Positions 1 through 9,477 of a DNA stretch of 64,000 nucleotides are shown piece after piece. The notes beneath the pieces are model-generated. The model made no database searches and was not told the DNA's origin. It saw only the letters and a list, made by a program, of their open reading frames with translations. The stretch is from Nitrospirota bacterium (GTDB lineage Bacteria; Nitrospirota; Leptospirillia; Leptospirillales; Leptospirillaceae), in the NCBI GenBank assembly GCA_021810805.1, contig JAJZHW010000002.1:154219-218218 (forward strand), written 5' to 3'. Position numbers and translations under genes: made by a program. Positions within the stretch are counted from its first letter, which is position 1, and every line of letters begins with the position of its first letter.

Positions 1-200
1 CCGGCGGATTCAAGTCGGCCACGGCCAAGGAGGTTCGGGAGAGAAAGCCCGAGCATCTGATCGTCCACGCTGTCAAGGGAATGCTTCCCAAGAACAAGCT
101 GGCCAATCAGTTCATGAGCCGTCTTAAGGTCTATGCTGCGGAGGCCCATCCCCATCAGGCCCAAAATCCCGAAGTTTACGCCATTGCAGGAGGTCGCTGA
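1..200 (+). CDS. rplM: 50S ribosomal protein L13, C-terminal part (5' end outside window)
   Basis: Reading in the frame that ends at the TGA at 198-200 gives the last 65 or so residues of L13. The conserved segments [15 protein letters not shown] and HPHQAQNP are visible. L13 is an early-assembling protein of the large ribosomal subunit. The stop overlaps the ATG of rpsI by one base, the usual rplM-rpsI pair, so the two are translationally coupled. The N-terminal half lies before the window. Confidence 0.95.
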   Translation, partial: GGFKSATAKEVRERKPEHLIVHAVKGMLPKNKLANQFMSRLKVYAAEAHPHQAQNPEVYAIAGGR

Positions 201-607
201 TGGAGAAGGAGCACAACGACGAAGGACGCGGAGCCGCGACCGGTAAGAGAAAAACAGCCATCGCCCGCGTGCGGGTCCAGAGCGGAACGGGGCAGATTCA
301 GGTCAATGACCGGCCTCTCGAGGAATACTTTCCCCGGACCCTGTGGGCGACCCAAGTGAAGGCTCCCATCGAGATCACCAATATGACCGGAAAGCTCGAC
401 ATCTTTGCCAAGGTGACCGGAGGAGGTCTCACCGGTCAGGCCGAGGCCATCCGCCATGGAATCTCCCGCGCCCTGCTCGAGATCAATCCGGAATTTCGCG
501 AGCCTCTTAAAAAAGAGGGCTTTTTGACCCGCGATGCCCGCGTGAAGGAGCGCAAGAAGTTCGGCCAGAAAGGCGCTCGCAAGAGGTTCCAGTTCTCCAA
601 GCGCTAG
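200..607 (+). CDS. rpsI: 30S ribosomal protein S9
   Basis: 135 residues, normal for S9. The body has the [10 protein letters not shown] start of the family fold, and the protein ends in the universal basic tail [14 protein letters not shown], whose last residues reach the decoding centre next to the P-site tRNA. About 13 acidic or polar residues precede the conserved core, a short lineage-specific extension. It starts within the rplM stop (TGATG) and is followed 28 bases later by a strong intrinsic terminator, so rplM-rpsI ends its transcript here. Confidence 0.97.
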   Translation: MEKEHNDEGRGAATGKRKTAIARVRVQSGTGQIQVNDRPLEEYFPRTLWATQVKAPIEITNMTGKLDIFAKVTGGGLTGQAEAIRHGISRALLEINPEFREPLKKEGFLTRDARVKERKKFGQKGARKRFQFSKR

Positions 608-634
608 GGTCCGCCATTCCTTTTTTCCGAAAAG

Positions 635-661
635 GGGGAGACGCGTGTCTCCCCTTTTTTT
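635..661 (+). terminator. Rho-independent terminator after rpsI
   Basis: An 8-bp GC-rich stem (GGGGAGAC at 635-642 pairing with GTCTCCCC at 647-654, loop GCGT) is followed directly by seven T at 655-661. It separates the ribosomal operon from argC. It also rules out the GTG at 645 as an argC start, since that codon lies inside the hairpin. Confidence 0.9.
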
Positions 662-689
662 GGCCTTAATCGAGAGACTCATTTGTGAA

Positions 690-1724
690 ATGCATAAGAT
701 GACAGGGAAGATTCGAGTCGGGATTGTCGGAGCTTCGGGATATGCCGGCGGGGAGCTTCTGCGCCTTTTTGCCTCCCACCCGCGAGCGGAGGTCGTCCGC
801 ATTGCGGGAGAGTCGAAGGCCGGAGCCACCATCGGTTCCGTTTTTCCCCACCTCAGACATTCCCTGACACTTGAGAAGATTTCCGAAAAGCCCTTCTGGA
901 CCGATGTGGATGCGGTATTTTTCGCCTTGCCGGCGGGGCAGTCCTTCGAGCTTGTGAGAAGATACCGGGAGCAGGGAGTTCCGGTCTTCGATCTTGGCCC
1001 CGATTACCGCCTTAAAACTCCCGGCCTCTATCGTCAGGTCTACGGGATGGAGCACGGAGATCCTCTGGGTCTTGAGGAAGCTGTCTACGGCCTGCCTGAA
1101 TGGGCGGGCGATCGGCTCACCTCCTCTCCCATTGTGGCCTGTCCCGGATGTTTTCCCACCGGGGCCCTCATGGGTCTCCTTCCGTTTTTCAGGGAGGAGC
1201 TTGTGGTGGAGGGCTCGACCGTTGTCGACGGAAAGTCGGGCATCAGCGGGGCGGGCAGAGGACTCTCTCTGGAAACCCACTTCCCCGAAATTGGGGAGGG
1301 AATGGCTCCCTACAAGCTGCTCGATCATCGCCATGTGCCGGAGATGGAGCAGTGTCTGGCGCCATTCGGCGGCGGAGAGGTGACCTTTGTTCCCCACCTG
1401 GCCCCCATGAGCCGGGGAATCCTCTCGACCCTCTATATGACTCTCCGGGACTCCCTGCCCCAGGAGGCGATGGAGGCGGTCGTCGACCGGTGTTACGAGG
1501 GAAGCCCCTTTGTCAGGCGTGTCTCCTCTCCCCCCAACCCCCTCCATGTGCGGGGCACCAATGATGTGCTGCTGTACGTTCGCACCCGGGGACGGCGTCT
1601 TGTGGTGGTCACGGCCATCGACAACCTTGTCCGGGGAGCCGGAGGGCAGGGAATCCAGGCCATGAACCGCCGGTTTTCCCTGCCCGAGACTCTCGGAATC
1701 TCGGCTCCCGCTCTTTTTCCTTGA
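690..1724 (+). CDS. argC: N-acetyl-gamma-glutamyl-phosphate reductase
   Basis: Third step of arginine synthesis: NADPH-dependent reduction of N-acetylglutamyl phosphate to the semialdehyde. Residues 14-20 (GASGYAG) form the NADP-binding loop. The family signature CPGCFPTGA contains the catalytic cysteine at about residue 154, and the GKSGISGAGR and HRHVPEMEQ segments are also typical. With the ATG at 690 the protein is 344 residues, the normal size. The ATG at 699 is equally possible, as neither has a convincing ribosome site. The reading frame stays open upstream to 645, but that lies in the rpsI terminator. argJ follows after one intervening gene. Confidence 0.93.
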   Translation: MHKMTGKIRVGIVGASGYAGGELLRLFASHPRAEVVRIAGESKAGATIGSVFPHLRHSLTLEKISEKPFWTDVDAVFFALPAGQSFELVRRYREQGVPVFDLGPDYRLKTPGLYRQVYGMEHGDPLGLEEAVYGLPEWAGDRLTSSPIVACPGCFPTGALMGLLPFFREELVVEGSTVVDGKSGISGAGRGLSLETHFPEIGEGMAPYKLLDHRHVPEMEQCLAPFGGGEVTFVPHLAPMSRGILSTLYMTLRDSLPQEAMEAVVDRCYEGSPFVRRVSSPPNPLHVRGTNDVLLYVRTRGRRLVVVTAIDNLVRGAGGQGIQAMNRRFSLPETLGISAPALFP

Positions 1725-1782
1725 AGTTTCCCGAATGGGAGTTTACCCCCCAAAAATGCACCAGAGGCTTGAGGAGGATGAC

Positions 1783-2280
1783 ATGGTAGAGCGTCTTCAA
1801 GGAGAAGGTTTCTTTTCCCGGTTCGTGGGTGGATCGATTCGCAAACCTCTCACTTTTCTTTTGGGTTTCGCTCTCCTCCTCGGCTCCCTTGGACTTGCGA
1901 GTGCCGAACCTTCTCTGCACGTCAAGGCGGGAGAATGGAAAATAGAGGCCGTGATGACGATGAAGTCCTCCGCCCCGGGAATGCCCGCAATGCCGGCTCG
2001 ACACTCCTCGCTCCTGGAGTGTCTCTCTTCCCATCACCTTGTGCCTGACCAGAAGGCCAAGATGCCCAAAGATTGCACCTTTACCAAGCATTTTTCCGGG
2101 AATACCCTCACCTCGACCCTTCGCTGCGGCCAGTCCGTCACAACGGGAAGGTATACCTATTCGGGAAGGTCCTTTCGCGGCCAAAGCGTCACGACCATGA
2201 CTGGCAATCTTCCCATGACAATGGAGACGAGGTTCACGGGCCATTATGTCGGCCCCTGCCGACATCCCGGAAAGGGGTAG
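1783..2280 (+). CDS. Secreted DUF3617-family protein
   Basis: 165 residues from the ATG at 1783, which has GAGGAGG upstream; the frame is open further upstream but without a ribosome site. A basic stretch and a hydrophobic segment (about residues 20-38) ending at ASA look like a signal peptide. The mature part begins with the KAGEWKIE motif typical of DUF3617 proteins and has four cysteines, in LEC, KDCTF, LRCGQ and GPC, probably forming two disulfides in the periplasm. Its function is unknown. It lies between argC and argJ but has no visible connection with arginine synthesis. Confidence 0.7.
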   Translation: MVERLQGEGFFSRFVGGSIRKPLTFLLGFALLLGSLGLASAEPSLHVKAGEWKIEAVMTMKSSAPGMPAMPARHSSLLECLSSHHLVPDQKAKMPKDCTFTKHFSGNTLTSTLRCGQSVTTGRYTYSGRSFRGQSVTTMTGNLPMTMETRFTGHYVGPCRHPGKG

Positions 2281-2388
2281 AGGGGCAACCCTCCGGAGAG
2301 CCTGTCAGGAAATTCTGGAAATGAACACAGCGAAGCGACTCCACCTTAGAGAGCGTCCCCGTGAAGGGGGACCGAATGAAAGAAGAAC

Positions 2389-3606
2389 ATGTCAAAGAAG
2401 AAGAATGAAGGCGGGATCACCTACCCCTTGGGTTTTCGTGCGTCGGGACTTGTTTCGGGGGTCAAGAAGAATGGAAATCCCGATCTCTCCCTGATCGTTT
2501 CCGATGCCGACTGTGTGGCGGCAGGAGTCTTCACCACCAATCAGGTGAAGGCTCCCGCTGTGCGGATCAGCAGTCGTCGGGTTCGAGGCTCGGGGCTTCG
2601 GGCCATTGTGGTGAACAGTGGAAATGCCAACGCCTGCAATGGGGAGGCGGGAGAGCGGGATGCCCTGGCCATCGGGGAAAAGCTTTCCCTTCATTTGGGA
2701 TGCGACCCCCGAAAGATTCTTCTGGCCTCAACAGGGGTCATTGGCCGGCCCCTAGAGATGAAAAAGATTGTCTCTGCGCTTCCTCGGCTGGTTGATTCGG
2801 CGACGCGGGAAGGCTTTGAAGAGTGTGCCCGGGGGATCATGACGACCGACACGCGATCCAAGTCGGCCGAAGCGGAGGGAACGGTCCTGGGAAAAAAGGT
2901 CCGGGTGGGAGGAATTGCCAAGGGGGTCGGTATGATCCATCCCCAGATGGCGACCCTGCTTGTCTTTCTCACCACGGACGCCGCCGTCGAAAAGGAGGCG
3001 CTGAAGGCGCTGATGTCCCAGGTGGCGGACCGGACCTTCAATGCCCTCACAGTGGATGGGGACACCAGCACAAACGACACGGCGTTGATCCTGGCGAACG
3101 GATTGGCGGGCAACGCCCCCGTGGCAAAAAACAAGGAGGGCTACCAAGAGCTTGTGTCGCTGGTGCTCTCCGTGTGCGAATCGCTTCGGGACCAGCTCAT
3201 CCGGGACGGCGAGGGAGTCACCAAGGTGATCCGGATCGTCGTGGGAGGGGCCCGGACGAAAAACGATGCCCGGAAGGTGGCCCAATCCATCGCCCGGTCC
3301 CTTCTCGTCAAAACGGCTTTTTTTGGGGAGGACGTGAACTGGGGACGGATCATGGTGGCGGTGGGAAATTCTGGTGTGAGGGTCTACGAAGAGAGAATCG
3401 ACATTTTCATGGGAGAGGTCGCCCTGGTCCATCGGGGAGTGGGTCTGGGAGCCCTTCAGGAAGAAAAGGCCCTGGAGGTGATGAAGAAAAAGGAGATCAC
3501 CCTTCGGGTCATGTTGGGGATCGGCTCCATGGAGGCCGAATATTGGACGACAGATCTGTCGGTCGAATATGTGCGGATTAACGCAGGATACAAAGGAAGA
3601 ACCTGA
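2389..3606 (+). CDS. argJ: Glutamate N-acetyltransferase / amino-acid acetyltransferase ArgJ
   Basis: 405 residues, full length. ArgJ transfers acetyl from N-acetylornithine to glutamate (recycling) and in bifunctional forms also makes N-acetylglutamate from acetyl-CoA. The precursor cuts itself before a conserved threonine, here Thr189 in HPQMATLL, giving alpha and beta chains. Other family signatures are NSGNANACNGEAG near residue 85, DGDTSTND near 224 and GEDVNWGRI near 317. Whether it is mono- or bifunctional cannot be read from the sequence. No argA is seen in the window. It starts 108 bases after the DUF3617 gene. Confidence 0.95.
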   Translation: MSKKKNEGGITYPLGFRASGLVSGVKKNGNPDLSLIVSDADCVAAGVFTTNQVKAPAVRISSRRVRGSGLRAIVVNSGNANACNGEAGERDALAIGEKLSLHLGCDPRKILLASTGVIGRPLEMKKIVSALPRLVDSATREGFEECARGIMTTDTRSKSAEAEGTVLGKKVRVGGIAKGVGMIHPQMATLLVFLTTDAAVEKEALKALMSQVADRTFNALTVDGDTSTNDTALILANGLAGNAPVAKNKEGYQELVSLVLSVCESLRDQLIRDGEGVTKVIRIVVGGARTKNDARKVAQSIARSLLVKTAFFGEDVNWGRIMVAVGNSGVRVYEERIDIFMGEVALVHRGVGLGALQEEKALEVMKKKEITLRVMLGIGSMEAEYWTTDLSVEYVRINAGYKGRT

Positions 3607-3611
3607 TCTGT

Positions 3612-3640
3612 TTGAATAAAAATTTTTTTTGTGGTAAAAA
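3612..3640 (+). promoter_or_regulatory. Candidate sigma-70 promoter for rpsB-tsf
   Basis: TTGAAT (3612-3617), a 17-base spacer and TAAAAA (3635-3640) lie in an A/T-rich patch directly after argJ. This would give a 5' leader of about 240 bases before rpsB. The elements are judged by eye only. Confidence 0.45.
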
Positions 3641-3888
3641 TAAATGTTTTTCGAAGTGGGTGGCGACACCGCTTTGAAGGAGCTCCCCGAAGATGCGCGG
3701 GAGCGGAAGCCTTCGCGAAGAAGGTCTTCTTGAACGAGGGAGAGGGCGACAACGGGTTGCCCCCCAATGAATGTCGATAGCGAACCGCGGAGACACTCCG
3801 TTCACCCACGGGTCCGCACAGGCCGGGTCGCCCATTGGCCTGACGGCGGGACAGGTTCGCAGGACTCAACCCAAAGAAAGGGACACGC
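3641..3888 (+). promoter_or_regulatory. Long rpsB leader region with hairpin
   Basis: About 250 bases without a credible gene. A 7-bp hairpin (GGGCGAC at 3744-3750 with GTTGCCC at 3756-3762, loop AACGG) lies midway, and a purine-rich ribosome site (AAAGAAAGGGA) precedes the rpsB ATG. S2 mRNA leaders in many bacteria are autoregulated, so this may be a control element. I do not recognise a catalogued motif, and no tRNA is present. Confidence 0.4.
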
Positions 3889-4656
3889 ATGTCATCAGTG
3901 ACGATCAAGGAGCTTCTCGACGCCGGAGTTCATTTCGGCCATCAGGCAAAACGCTGGAACCCGAAGATGAAGCGCTTCATTTATGGGGAGCGCAACGGGA
4001 TCTATATCATTGACCTTCAGCAAACCACCCGCCGCTATCGCCAGGCGACAGCCTTCATCAAGAAGATCGTCGGCGAAGGCAAGTCCGTTCTCTTCATCGC
4101 CACCAAGAAGCAGGCCCAGACCATCGTTGTCGAGGAAGCGGAGCGTTGCGGGATGTTCCACGTGACCCAGCGCTGGCTCGGAGGGATGCTGACGAACCAT
4201 CAGACAATCCGGAAATCCGTTGATCGCCTCAAGAAGATCGAAGCGATGAGGGAAGGGGAGCAATGGGCCCGTCTTCCCAAAAAAGAGATTGCCCAGCTCG
4301 AGAAGGAAGAGTCAAAGCTTCGGTCGACCCTGTCGGGCATTCGTGGAATGTCGCAGCTTCCGGGGGCGGTCTTCGTCATCGACCCCAAGAAGGAGCATAT
4401 TGCGATCCATGAGGCCAACCGTCTTGGCATCCCCGTGGTGGCCATGGTCGATACGAACTGCGACCCTGATCTGATCGATTTTCCGATTCCTGCCAACGAC
4501 GATGCCATTCGCTCCATCCGCCTCATGGCCTCGGGAATCGCCGATGCTGTCATCGAAGGAGGCATTTCCCGCCGCTCTGCCCAGAAAGCCCCTGATGCGG
4601 TTTCCGTCAATGCAGGGCTGGAAGAGGCCTTCACTGCGGGAGAGGAAAAGGCCTAA
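3889..4656 (+). CDS. rpsB: 30S ribosomal protein S2
   Basis: 255 residues. The S2 signatures are clear: [11 protein letters not shown] near the start, [16 protein letters not shown], then [11 protein letters not shown], then [11 protein letters not shown]2 joins the small subunit late, at the head-body junction, with bS1. The gene is first in an rpsB-tsf-pyrH-frr cluster, a widely conserved order. A hairpin and 98 bases separate it from tsf, which would allow different expression levels for S2 and EF-Ts. Confidence 0.97.
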   Translation: MSSVTIKELLDAGVHFGHQAKRWNPKMKRFIYGERNGIYIIDLQQTTRRYRQATAFIKKIVGEGKSVLFIATKKQAQTIVVEEAERCGMFHVTQRWLGGMLTNHQTIRKSVDRLKKIEAMREGEQWARLPKKEIAQLEKEESKLRSTLSGIRGMSQLPGAVFVIDPKKEHIAIHEANRLGIPVVAMVDTNCDPDLIDFPIPANDDAIRSIRLMASGIADAVIEGGISRRSAQKAPDAVSVNAGLEEAFTAGEEKA

Positions 4657-4689
4657 ACTTTTTCGGACTCGAGAGTCTGCGAGGAATCT

Positions 4690-4713
4690 CCCCCTCCACC
4701 TGGTGCGAGGGGG
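4690..4713 (+). promoter_or_regulatory. Intergenic hairpin between rpsB and tsf
   Basis: CCCCCTC (4690-4696) pairs with GAGGGGG (4707-4713) around a 10-base loop. There is no T tract after it, so it is more likely an mRNA processing, stability or attenuation element than a complete terminator. Confidence 0.5.
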
Positions 4714-4754
4714 CCCCCCAGGGGGATGGTAGAAAAACGGAGGAACCGAACGAT

Positions 4755-6067
<1,313 letters not shown>

Positions 6068-6098
6068 ACCTGGAACCCGGGAATGGGGAGGTAAGAAC

Positions 6099-6653
6099 GT
6101 GGACTCTGAGCTAAAGGGACATGGGGTCAAGATGGATCAGGCAGTGGACCACTTCCGGAAGGAAATTTCGACCCTCCGGACGGGACGGCCCTCCTTGGCC
6201 CTTGTGGAGCATGTTCGCCTCGACTACTATGGAAACCAGGTCTCCCTCGACAAGGTGGCCGCCCTCAATATCGTCGACAATCGGATGATCACCATTACTC
6301 CATGGGAGACCAAGCTGATCCCGGAGATTGAAAAGGTGATCATGGCGGCGAATCTTGGCCTGACCCCTCAAAACGACGGGAAATGTGTCCGTCTTGTCGT
6401 TCCTCCCATGACGGAGGATCGTCGAAAAGACCTGGTAAAAATTCTCAAAAAAATGGCCGAAGAGGCCAAGGTCTCGCTTCGCAATATCCGTCGGGATGCC
6501 AATGAGGACCTCAAGAAGAAGTCAAAGGACGGACTTCTGACGGAGGATCGGGTCAAGCGTCTTCAGGAAGAGGTCCAAAAGCTTGTTGATGGAGCCTCTG
6601 CGAAGGTCGATGAACATGCGAAGAAAAAGGAGCAGGAAATCCTTTCGACCTGA
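6099..6653 (+). CDS. frr: Ribosome recycling factor
   Basis: 184 residues, GTG start at 6099 with GGGGAGGT upstream. RRF splits post-termination ribosomes together with EF-G. Family motifs seen are FRKEISTLRTGRPS near residue 20, YYGNQVSLDKVA near 47, ITPWETKLIPEIEKVI near 70 and RDANEDLKKKSKDG near 130. It is the last gene of the rpsB-tsf-pyrH-frr set; alr starts 18 bases later. Confidence 0.97.
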   Translation: MDSELKGHGVKMDQAVDHFRKEISTLRTGRPSLALVEHVRLDYYGNQVSLDKVAALNIVDNRMITITPWETKLIPEIEKVIMAANLGLTPQNDGKCVRLVVPPMTEDRRKDLVKILKKMAEEAKVSLRNIRRDANEDLKKKSKDGLLTEDRVKRLQEEVQKLVDGASAKVDEHAKKKEQEILST

Positions 6654-6671
6654 CTTCCCACCCCCGACCCC

Positions 6672-7883
6672 ATGACCTCCTCCCTCCGCCTCTCCTGTGG
6701 CGATCTTCCAAAGTCTCGCAGCCGAGTCACCATCGATCTCGGAGGTCTTCTCGAAAATGTCGGGACGGTCCGAAAGGCCCTTCCATTGGGGGTGGACCTT
6801 CTCCCGGTCATCAAATCTAACGCCTATGGCCACGGGATCGTTCCGGTTTCCCAGGCGATGGCTCTCGACGGCCTCTCCCGTGTGGCTGTCATGGGCGTCG
6901 ACGAAGGATGCCATCTTCGAGATGGTGGTTTTGAGGGGCAGATTGTCCTTCTTGGAGGTTTCTCTCCCGAAGAAATTTCCCTTTGTCGACGTCTTCTTCT
7001 GACTCCCGTCATTCATCACGCCGATCAAGTCAGAGCCCTTGAGCTCGCCCCCTCCCAAGGCCCTCCCTTGGGAATCCATGTCAAAATCGATACCGGGATG
7101 GGGCGTCTGGGATTTTTGCCCGAGGATTTTCCGGCCGCTCTTGATCGACTTGCCGAGATCGCTTCTGTCAGGATTGAGGGGGTGATGACCCACTTTCCGA
7201 TGGCGGAGGACAGGGAGGATGCCGCTCGTTGCCGGGAGAGTCTTCGGGCGACCCTTGCCTCCTCTCTCGGACATCCGGCACTTTCCGGACTGACTGTCGT
7301 CCATATGGCCAGCAGCGGGGCGATCCTTTCGGGAGAGGTGGTCTGCGATCTCCCGCTTCATCCCTCCGGGAGAAGGCTCGCCTTCTGGGCCCGCCCCGGA
7401 CTTCTTCTCTATGGCCATTATCCGGGACCCCGCGATCCTCGTGTTCCTGTCCGCCCGATCTTTGGGGTTGAAGCCAGACTCCTGTCCGTGCGCTCCCTCC
7501 CCCGGGGGAGCTCGGTTTCCTATGGCCGGACGGTCACGCTGAAGCGAGACAGCCGTATCGGCATACTGGGAATGGGATATGCCGACGGTCTTCCCCGGCT
7601 TATGTCAGGAAAAGGATGGGCGACCATTTCCGGGCGTTGTGCCCCTTTTTTGGGGCGTGTGTGCATGGATATGGTGGCCGTCGACCTGACGGAGATCCCA
7701 TCTGATGAGATTCCTGCTGAATGGGTCACTCTGATCGATCCTGAAAATCCCCTTTCCCTCGGCGTTGATCGACTCGCAGAAGAGGGTAAGACCATTCCCT
7801 ACGAGATTCTCTGTCTCTTGGGCCACCGGTCCGAAAGGAGATATGTTGGAGTCCCCTCCAAGGGTGCGGATAGACGTGTTTAA
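6672..7883 (+). CDS. alr: Alanine racemase
   Basis: 403 residues. It is a PLP enzyme interconverting L- and D-alanine for peptidoglycan. The PLP lysine is Lys48 in VIKSNAYGHG, and the second catalytic base is Tyr303 in GMGYADGLPR. HVKIDTGMGRLGF and FLGRVCMDM are also diagnostic. No Shine-Dalgarno-like sequence precedes the ATG (the upstream bases are C-rich), so it may be read by coupling with frr. The 3' end overlaps mlaE by 41 bases, an unusually long overlap. Confidence 0.94.
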   Translation: MTSSLRLSCGDLPKSRSRVTIDLGGLLENVGTVRKALPLGVDLLPVIKSNAYGHGIVPVSQAMALDGLSRVAVMGVDEGCHLRDGGFEGQIVLLGGFSPEEISLCRRLLLTPVIHHADQVRALELAPSQGPPLGIHVKIDTGMGRLGFLPEDFPAALDRLAEIASVRIEGVMTHFPMAEDREDAARCRESLRATLASSLGHPALSGLTVVHMASSGAILSGEVVCDLPLHPSGRRLAFWARPGLLLYGHYPGPRDPRVPVRPIFGVEARLLSVRSLPRGSSVSYGRTVTLKRDSRIGILGMGYADGLPRLMSGKGWATISGRCAPFLGRVCMDMVAVDLTEIPSDEIPAEWVTLIDPENPLSLGVDRLAEEGKTIPYEILCLLGHRSERRYVGVPSKGADRRV

Positions 7884-8637
7884 GGGGCTCTCCGATCGCT
7901 TGGTGAGGGTTCCGGAGATTGCCGGCGCGCTCTTTTCGATGGGGCTGTCGGGGCTGAGGGGAATCTTTCGCCCGTCCTTTCTTGGAAAGAACTTTTTCGA
8001 GCAGCTCTTGCGGATTGGGGCAGATTCCACCCTGGTCGTGGTTGTCACTGCCTTCTTTACGGGGATGGTGCTGGCTCTCCAGGCGTGGATCGGATTTCGG
8101 AAGTTCAATGCCGAAGGTCTGGTCGGAGCGGTGGTCACCCTTTCCATGACACGGGAGCTGGGTCCAGTCATTACGAGCCTCATGGTCACCGGTCGCTCCG
8201 GCTCGGCCATGGCGGCAGAGCTCGGAAGCATGAGGGTGAGCGAGCAGATCGACGCCCTGGAAACCCTCGCCGTCGATCCCGTGGACTACCTCGTGACGCC
8301 AAGGCTCTATGCCTCTCTGGTGGCCCTTCCCCTGCTGACGGCTTTGGCGGACCTTGTGGGGATCGGAGGCGGCTATGTCGTGGCGGTGAAGCTTCTGGGA
8401 CTCTCTCCCCATCTTTATTTTCAGGAAATTACCCACTACGTGGATCTCCACGACTTCATCTCGGGGATCGTAAAGTCGGTCTTCTTCGGAGGACTTCTCG
8501 CTCTCTGGGCTTGCCGGACAGGCTTTGTTGCCTCCGGAGGGGCTGCGGGCGTGGGCCGGGCGGTGACATTTGCCGTGGTGAGCGGGTCGATGAGTATTCT
8601 TGTGGTGGATTATTTCTTGACGGCGTGGCTCTTCTGA
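7843..8637 (+). CDS. mlaE: MlaE-type ABC permease (phospholipid/lipid transport)
   Basis: 264 residues from the ATG at 7843, which has GAAAGGAG just upstream. The frame is open from 7765, but the upstream part lies wholly inside alr. Five or six hydrophobic segments and the MlaE signatures TRELGPVITSLMVTGRSGSAMAAELGSM (abridged: around residues 103-131) and EQIDALETLAVDP are visible. With MlaF and MlaD it forms the inner-membrane complex that moves phospholipids between inner and outer membranes. The stop overlaps the mlaF start by one base. Confidence 0.92.
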   Translation: MLESPPRVRIDVFKGLSDRLVRVPEIAGALFSMGLSGLRGIFRPSFLGKNFFEQLLRIGADSTLVVVVTAFFTGMVLALQAWIGFRKFNAEGLVGAVVTLSMTRELGPVITSLMVTGRSGSAMAAELGSMRVSEQIDALETLAVDPVDYLVTPRLYASLVALPLLTALADLVGIGGGYVVAVKLLGLSPHLYFQEITHYVDLHDFISGIVKSVFFGGLLALWACRTGFVASGGAAGVGRAVTFAVVSGSMSILVVDYFLTAWLF

Positions 8638-9419
8638 TGGCGTCGATGGCGGCCATTTCGGTCGAGGCCCTCTCAAAGAGCTTTGGATCGCAGCAGGTTC
8701 TTCGAGAGGTCACCTTTTCTGTTCCGAAAGGGGAGACTTACTGCATTATCGGAGGATCGGGACAAGGCAAGTCCGTTCTCTTGAAGCATGTGATGCGGCT
8801 CTTGCTCCCTGACAGCGGGACGGTTCGGGTGAATGGAGAGGCGATCGAGTCTCTTTCGGTAGAGGATCTGGCCCGGGTTCGCAAAAAAATGGGGATGGTC
8901 TTTCAGGAGTCGGCGCTCTTTGACTCCATGACCTGTCTTGAAAATGTTGCCTTTGGGCTCATGATGCACCGGAGGGACTTATCCAAGGGCAAGATCCTCG
9001 AAATGGCCAGGGAAAAGCTGAGGCTGGTCGGGCTTCCCCGGACGGTGGAGGAAAAGTTTCCCTCCCAAATCTCGGGGGGAATGAAAAAACGTGTGGGGAT
9101 TGCCCGGGCTATCGCTCTCTCTCCCGAGATTCTCCTCTATGATGAGCCGACCACAGGTCTCGACCCCGTTCTCTCGGCCTCGATCGATGAGCTGATCGGG
9201 CAAATGAAGGCCGAGCTGGGAGTGACGAGCCTTGTCATCACCCACGATATGAGCAGCGCCTTTCGGATCGCCGACCGGATTCTGTATCTTTACGGGGGAG
9301 AAATTCGTGTCTCCGGGACCCCTGCAGAGATTCGCGAGAGCAAGGATCCTCTGCTGCAGCAGTTCATCCGGGGGGAGACCCGGGGACCCATACCGGTGAT
9401 TCCCGACGAAAAGGCATAA
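8637..9419 (+). CDS. mlaF: MlaF-type ABC ATP-binding protein
   Basis: 260 residues from the ATG at 8637 inside the TGATG junction with mlaE. Walker A is GGSGQGKS (residues 39-46). The Q-loop is in VFQESALFD, the signature is SGGMKKR, Walker B is ILLYDEPTTGLDP and the switch histidine is in ITHDMSS. The proline-free GQGKS loop and SGGM signature are typical of the Mla/Ttg2A family. It powers MlaE. No mlaB STAS-domain gene or mlaC carrier follows here. Confidence 0.94.
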   Translation: MASMAAISVEALSKSFGSQQVLREVTFSVPKGETYCIIGGSGQGKSVLLKHVMRLLLPDSGTVRVNGEAIESLSVEDLARVRKKMGMVFQESALFDSMTCLENVAFGLMMHRRDLSKGKILEMAREKLRLVGLPRTVEEKFPSQISGGMKKRVGIARAIALSPEILLYDEPTTGLDPVLSASIDELIGQMKAELGVTSLVITHDMSSAFRIADRILYLYGGEIRVSGTPAEIRESKDPLLQQFIRGETRGPIPVIPDEKA

Positions 9420-9477
9420 TGGTCCGACCTCTTTAGATCCGGTGTTTTCAAATATTCTCTTTTGAAGGAGTCTCTTT

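Noticed and set aside
645..689. GTG start of argC at 645
   Set aside because: It lies within the stem-loop of the rpsI terminator and adds 15 residues not found in the family.
3661..3888. tRNA gene in the rpsB leader
   Set aside because: There is no T-arm consensus with matching acceptor stem; the hairpin found is isolated.
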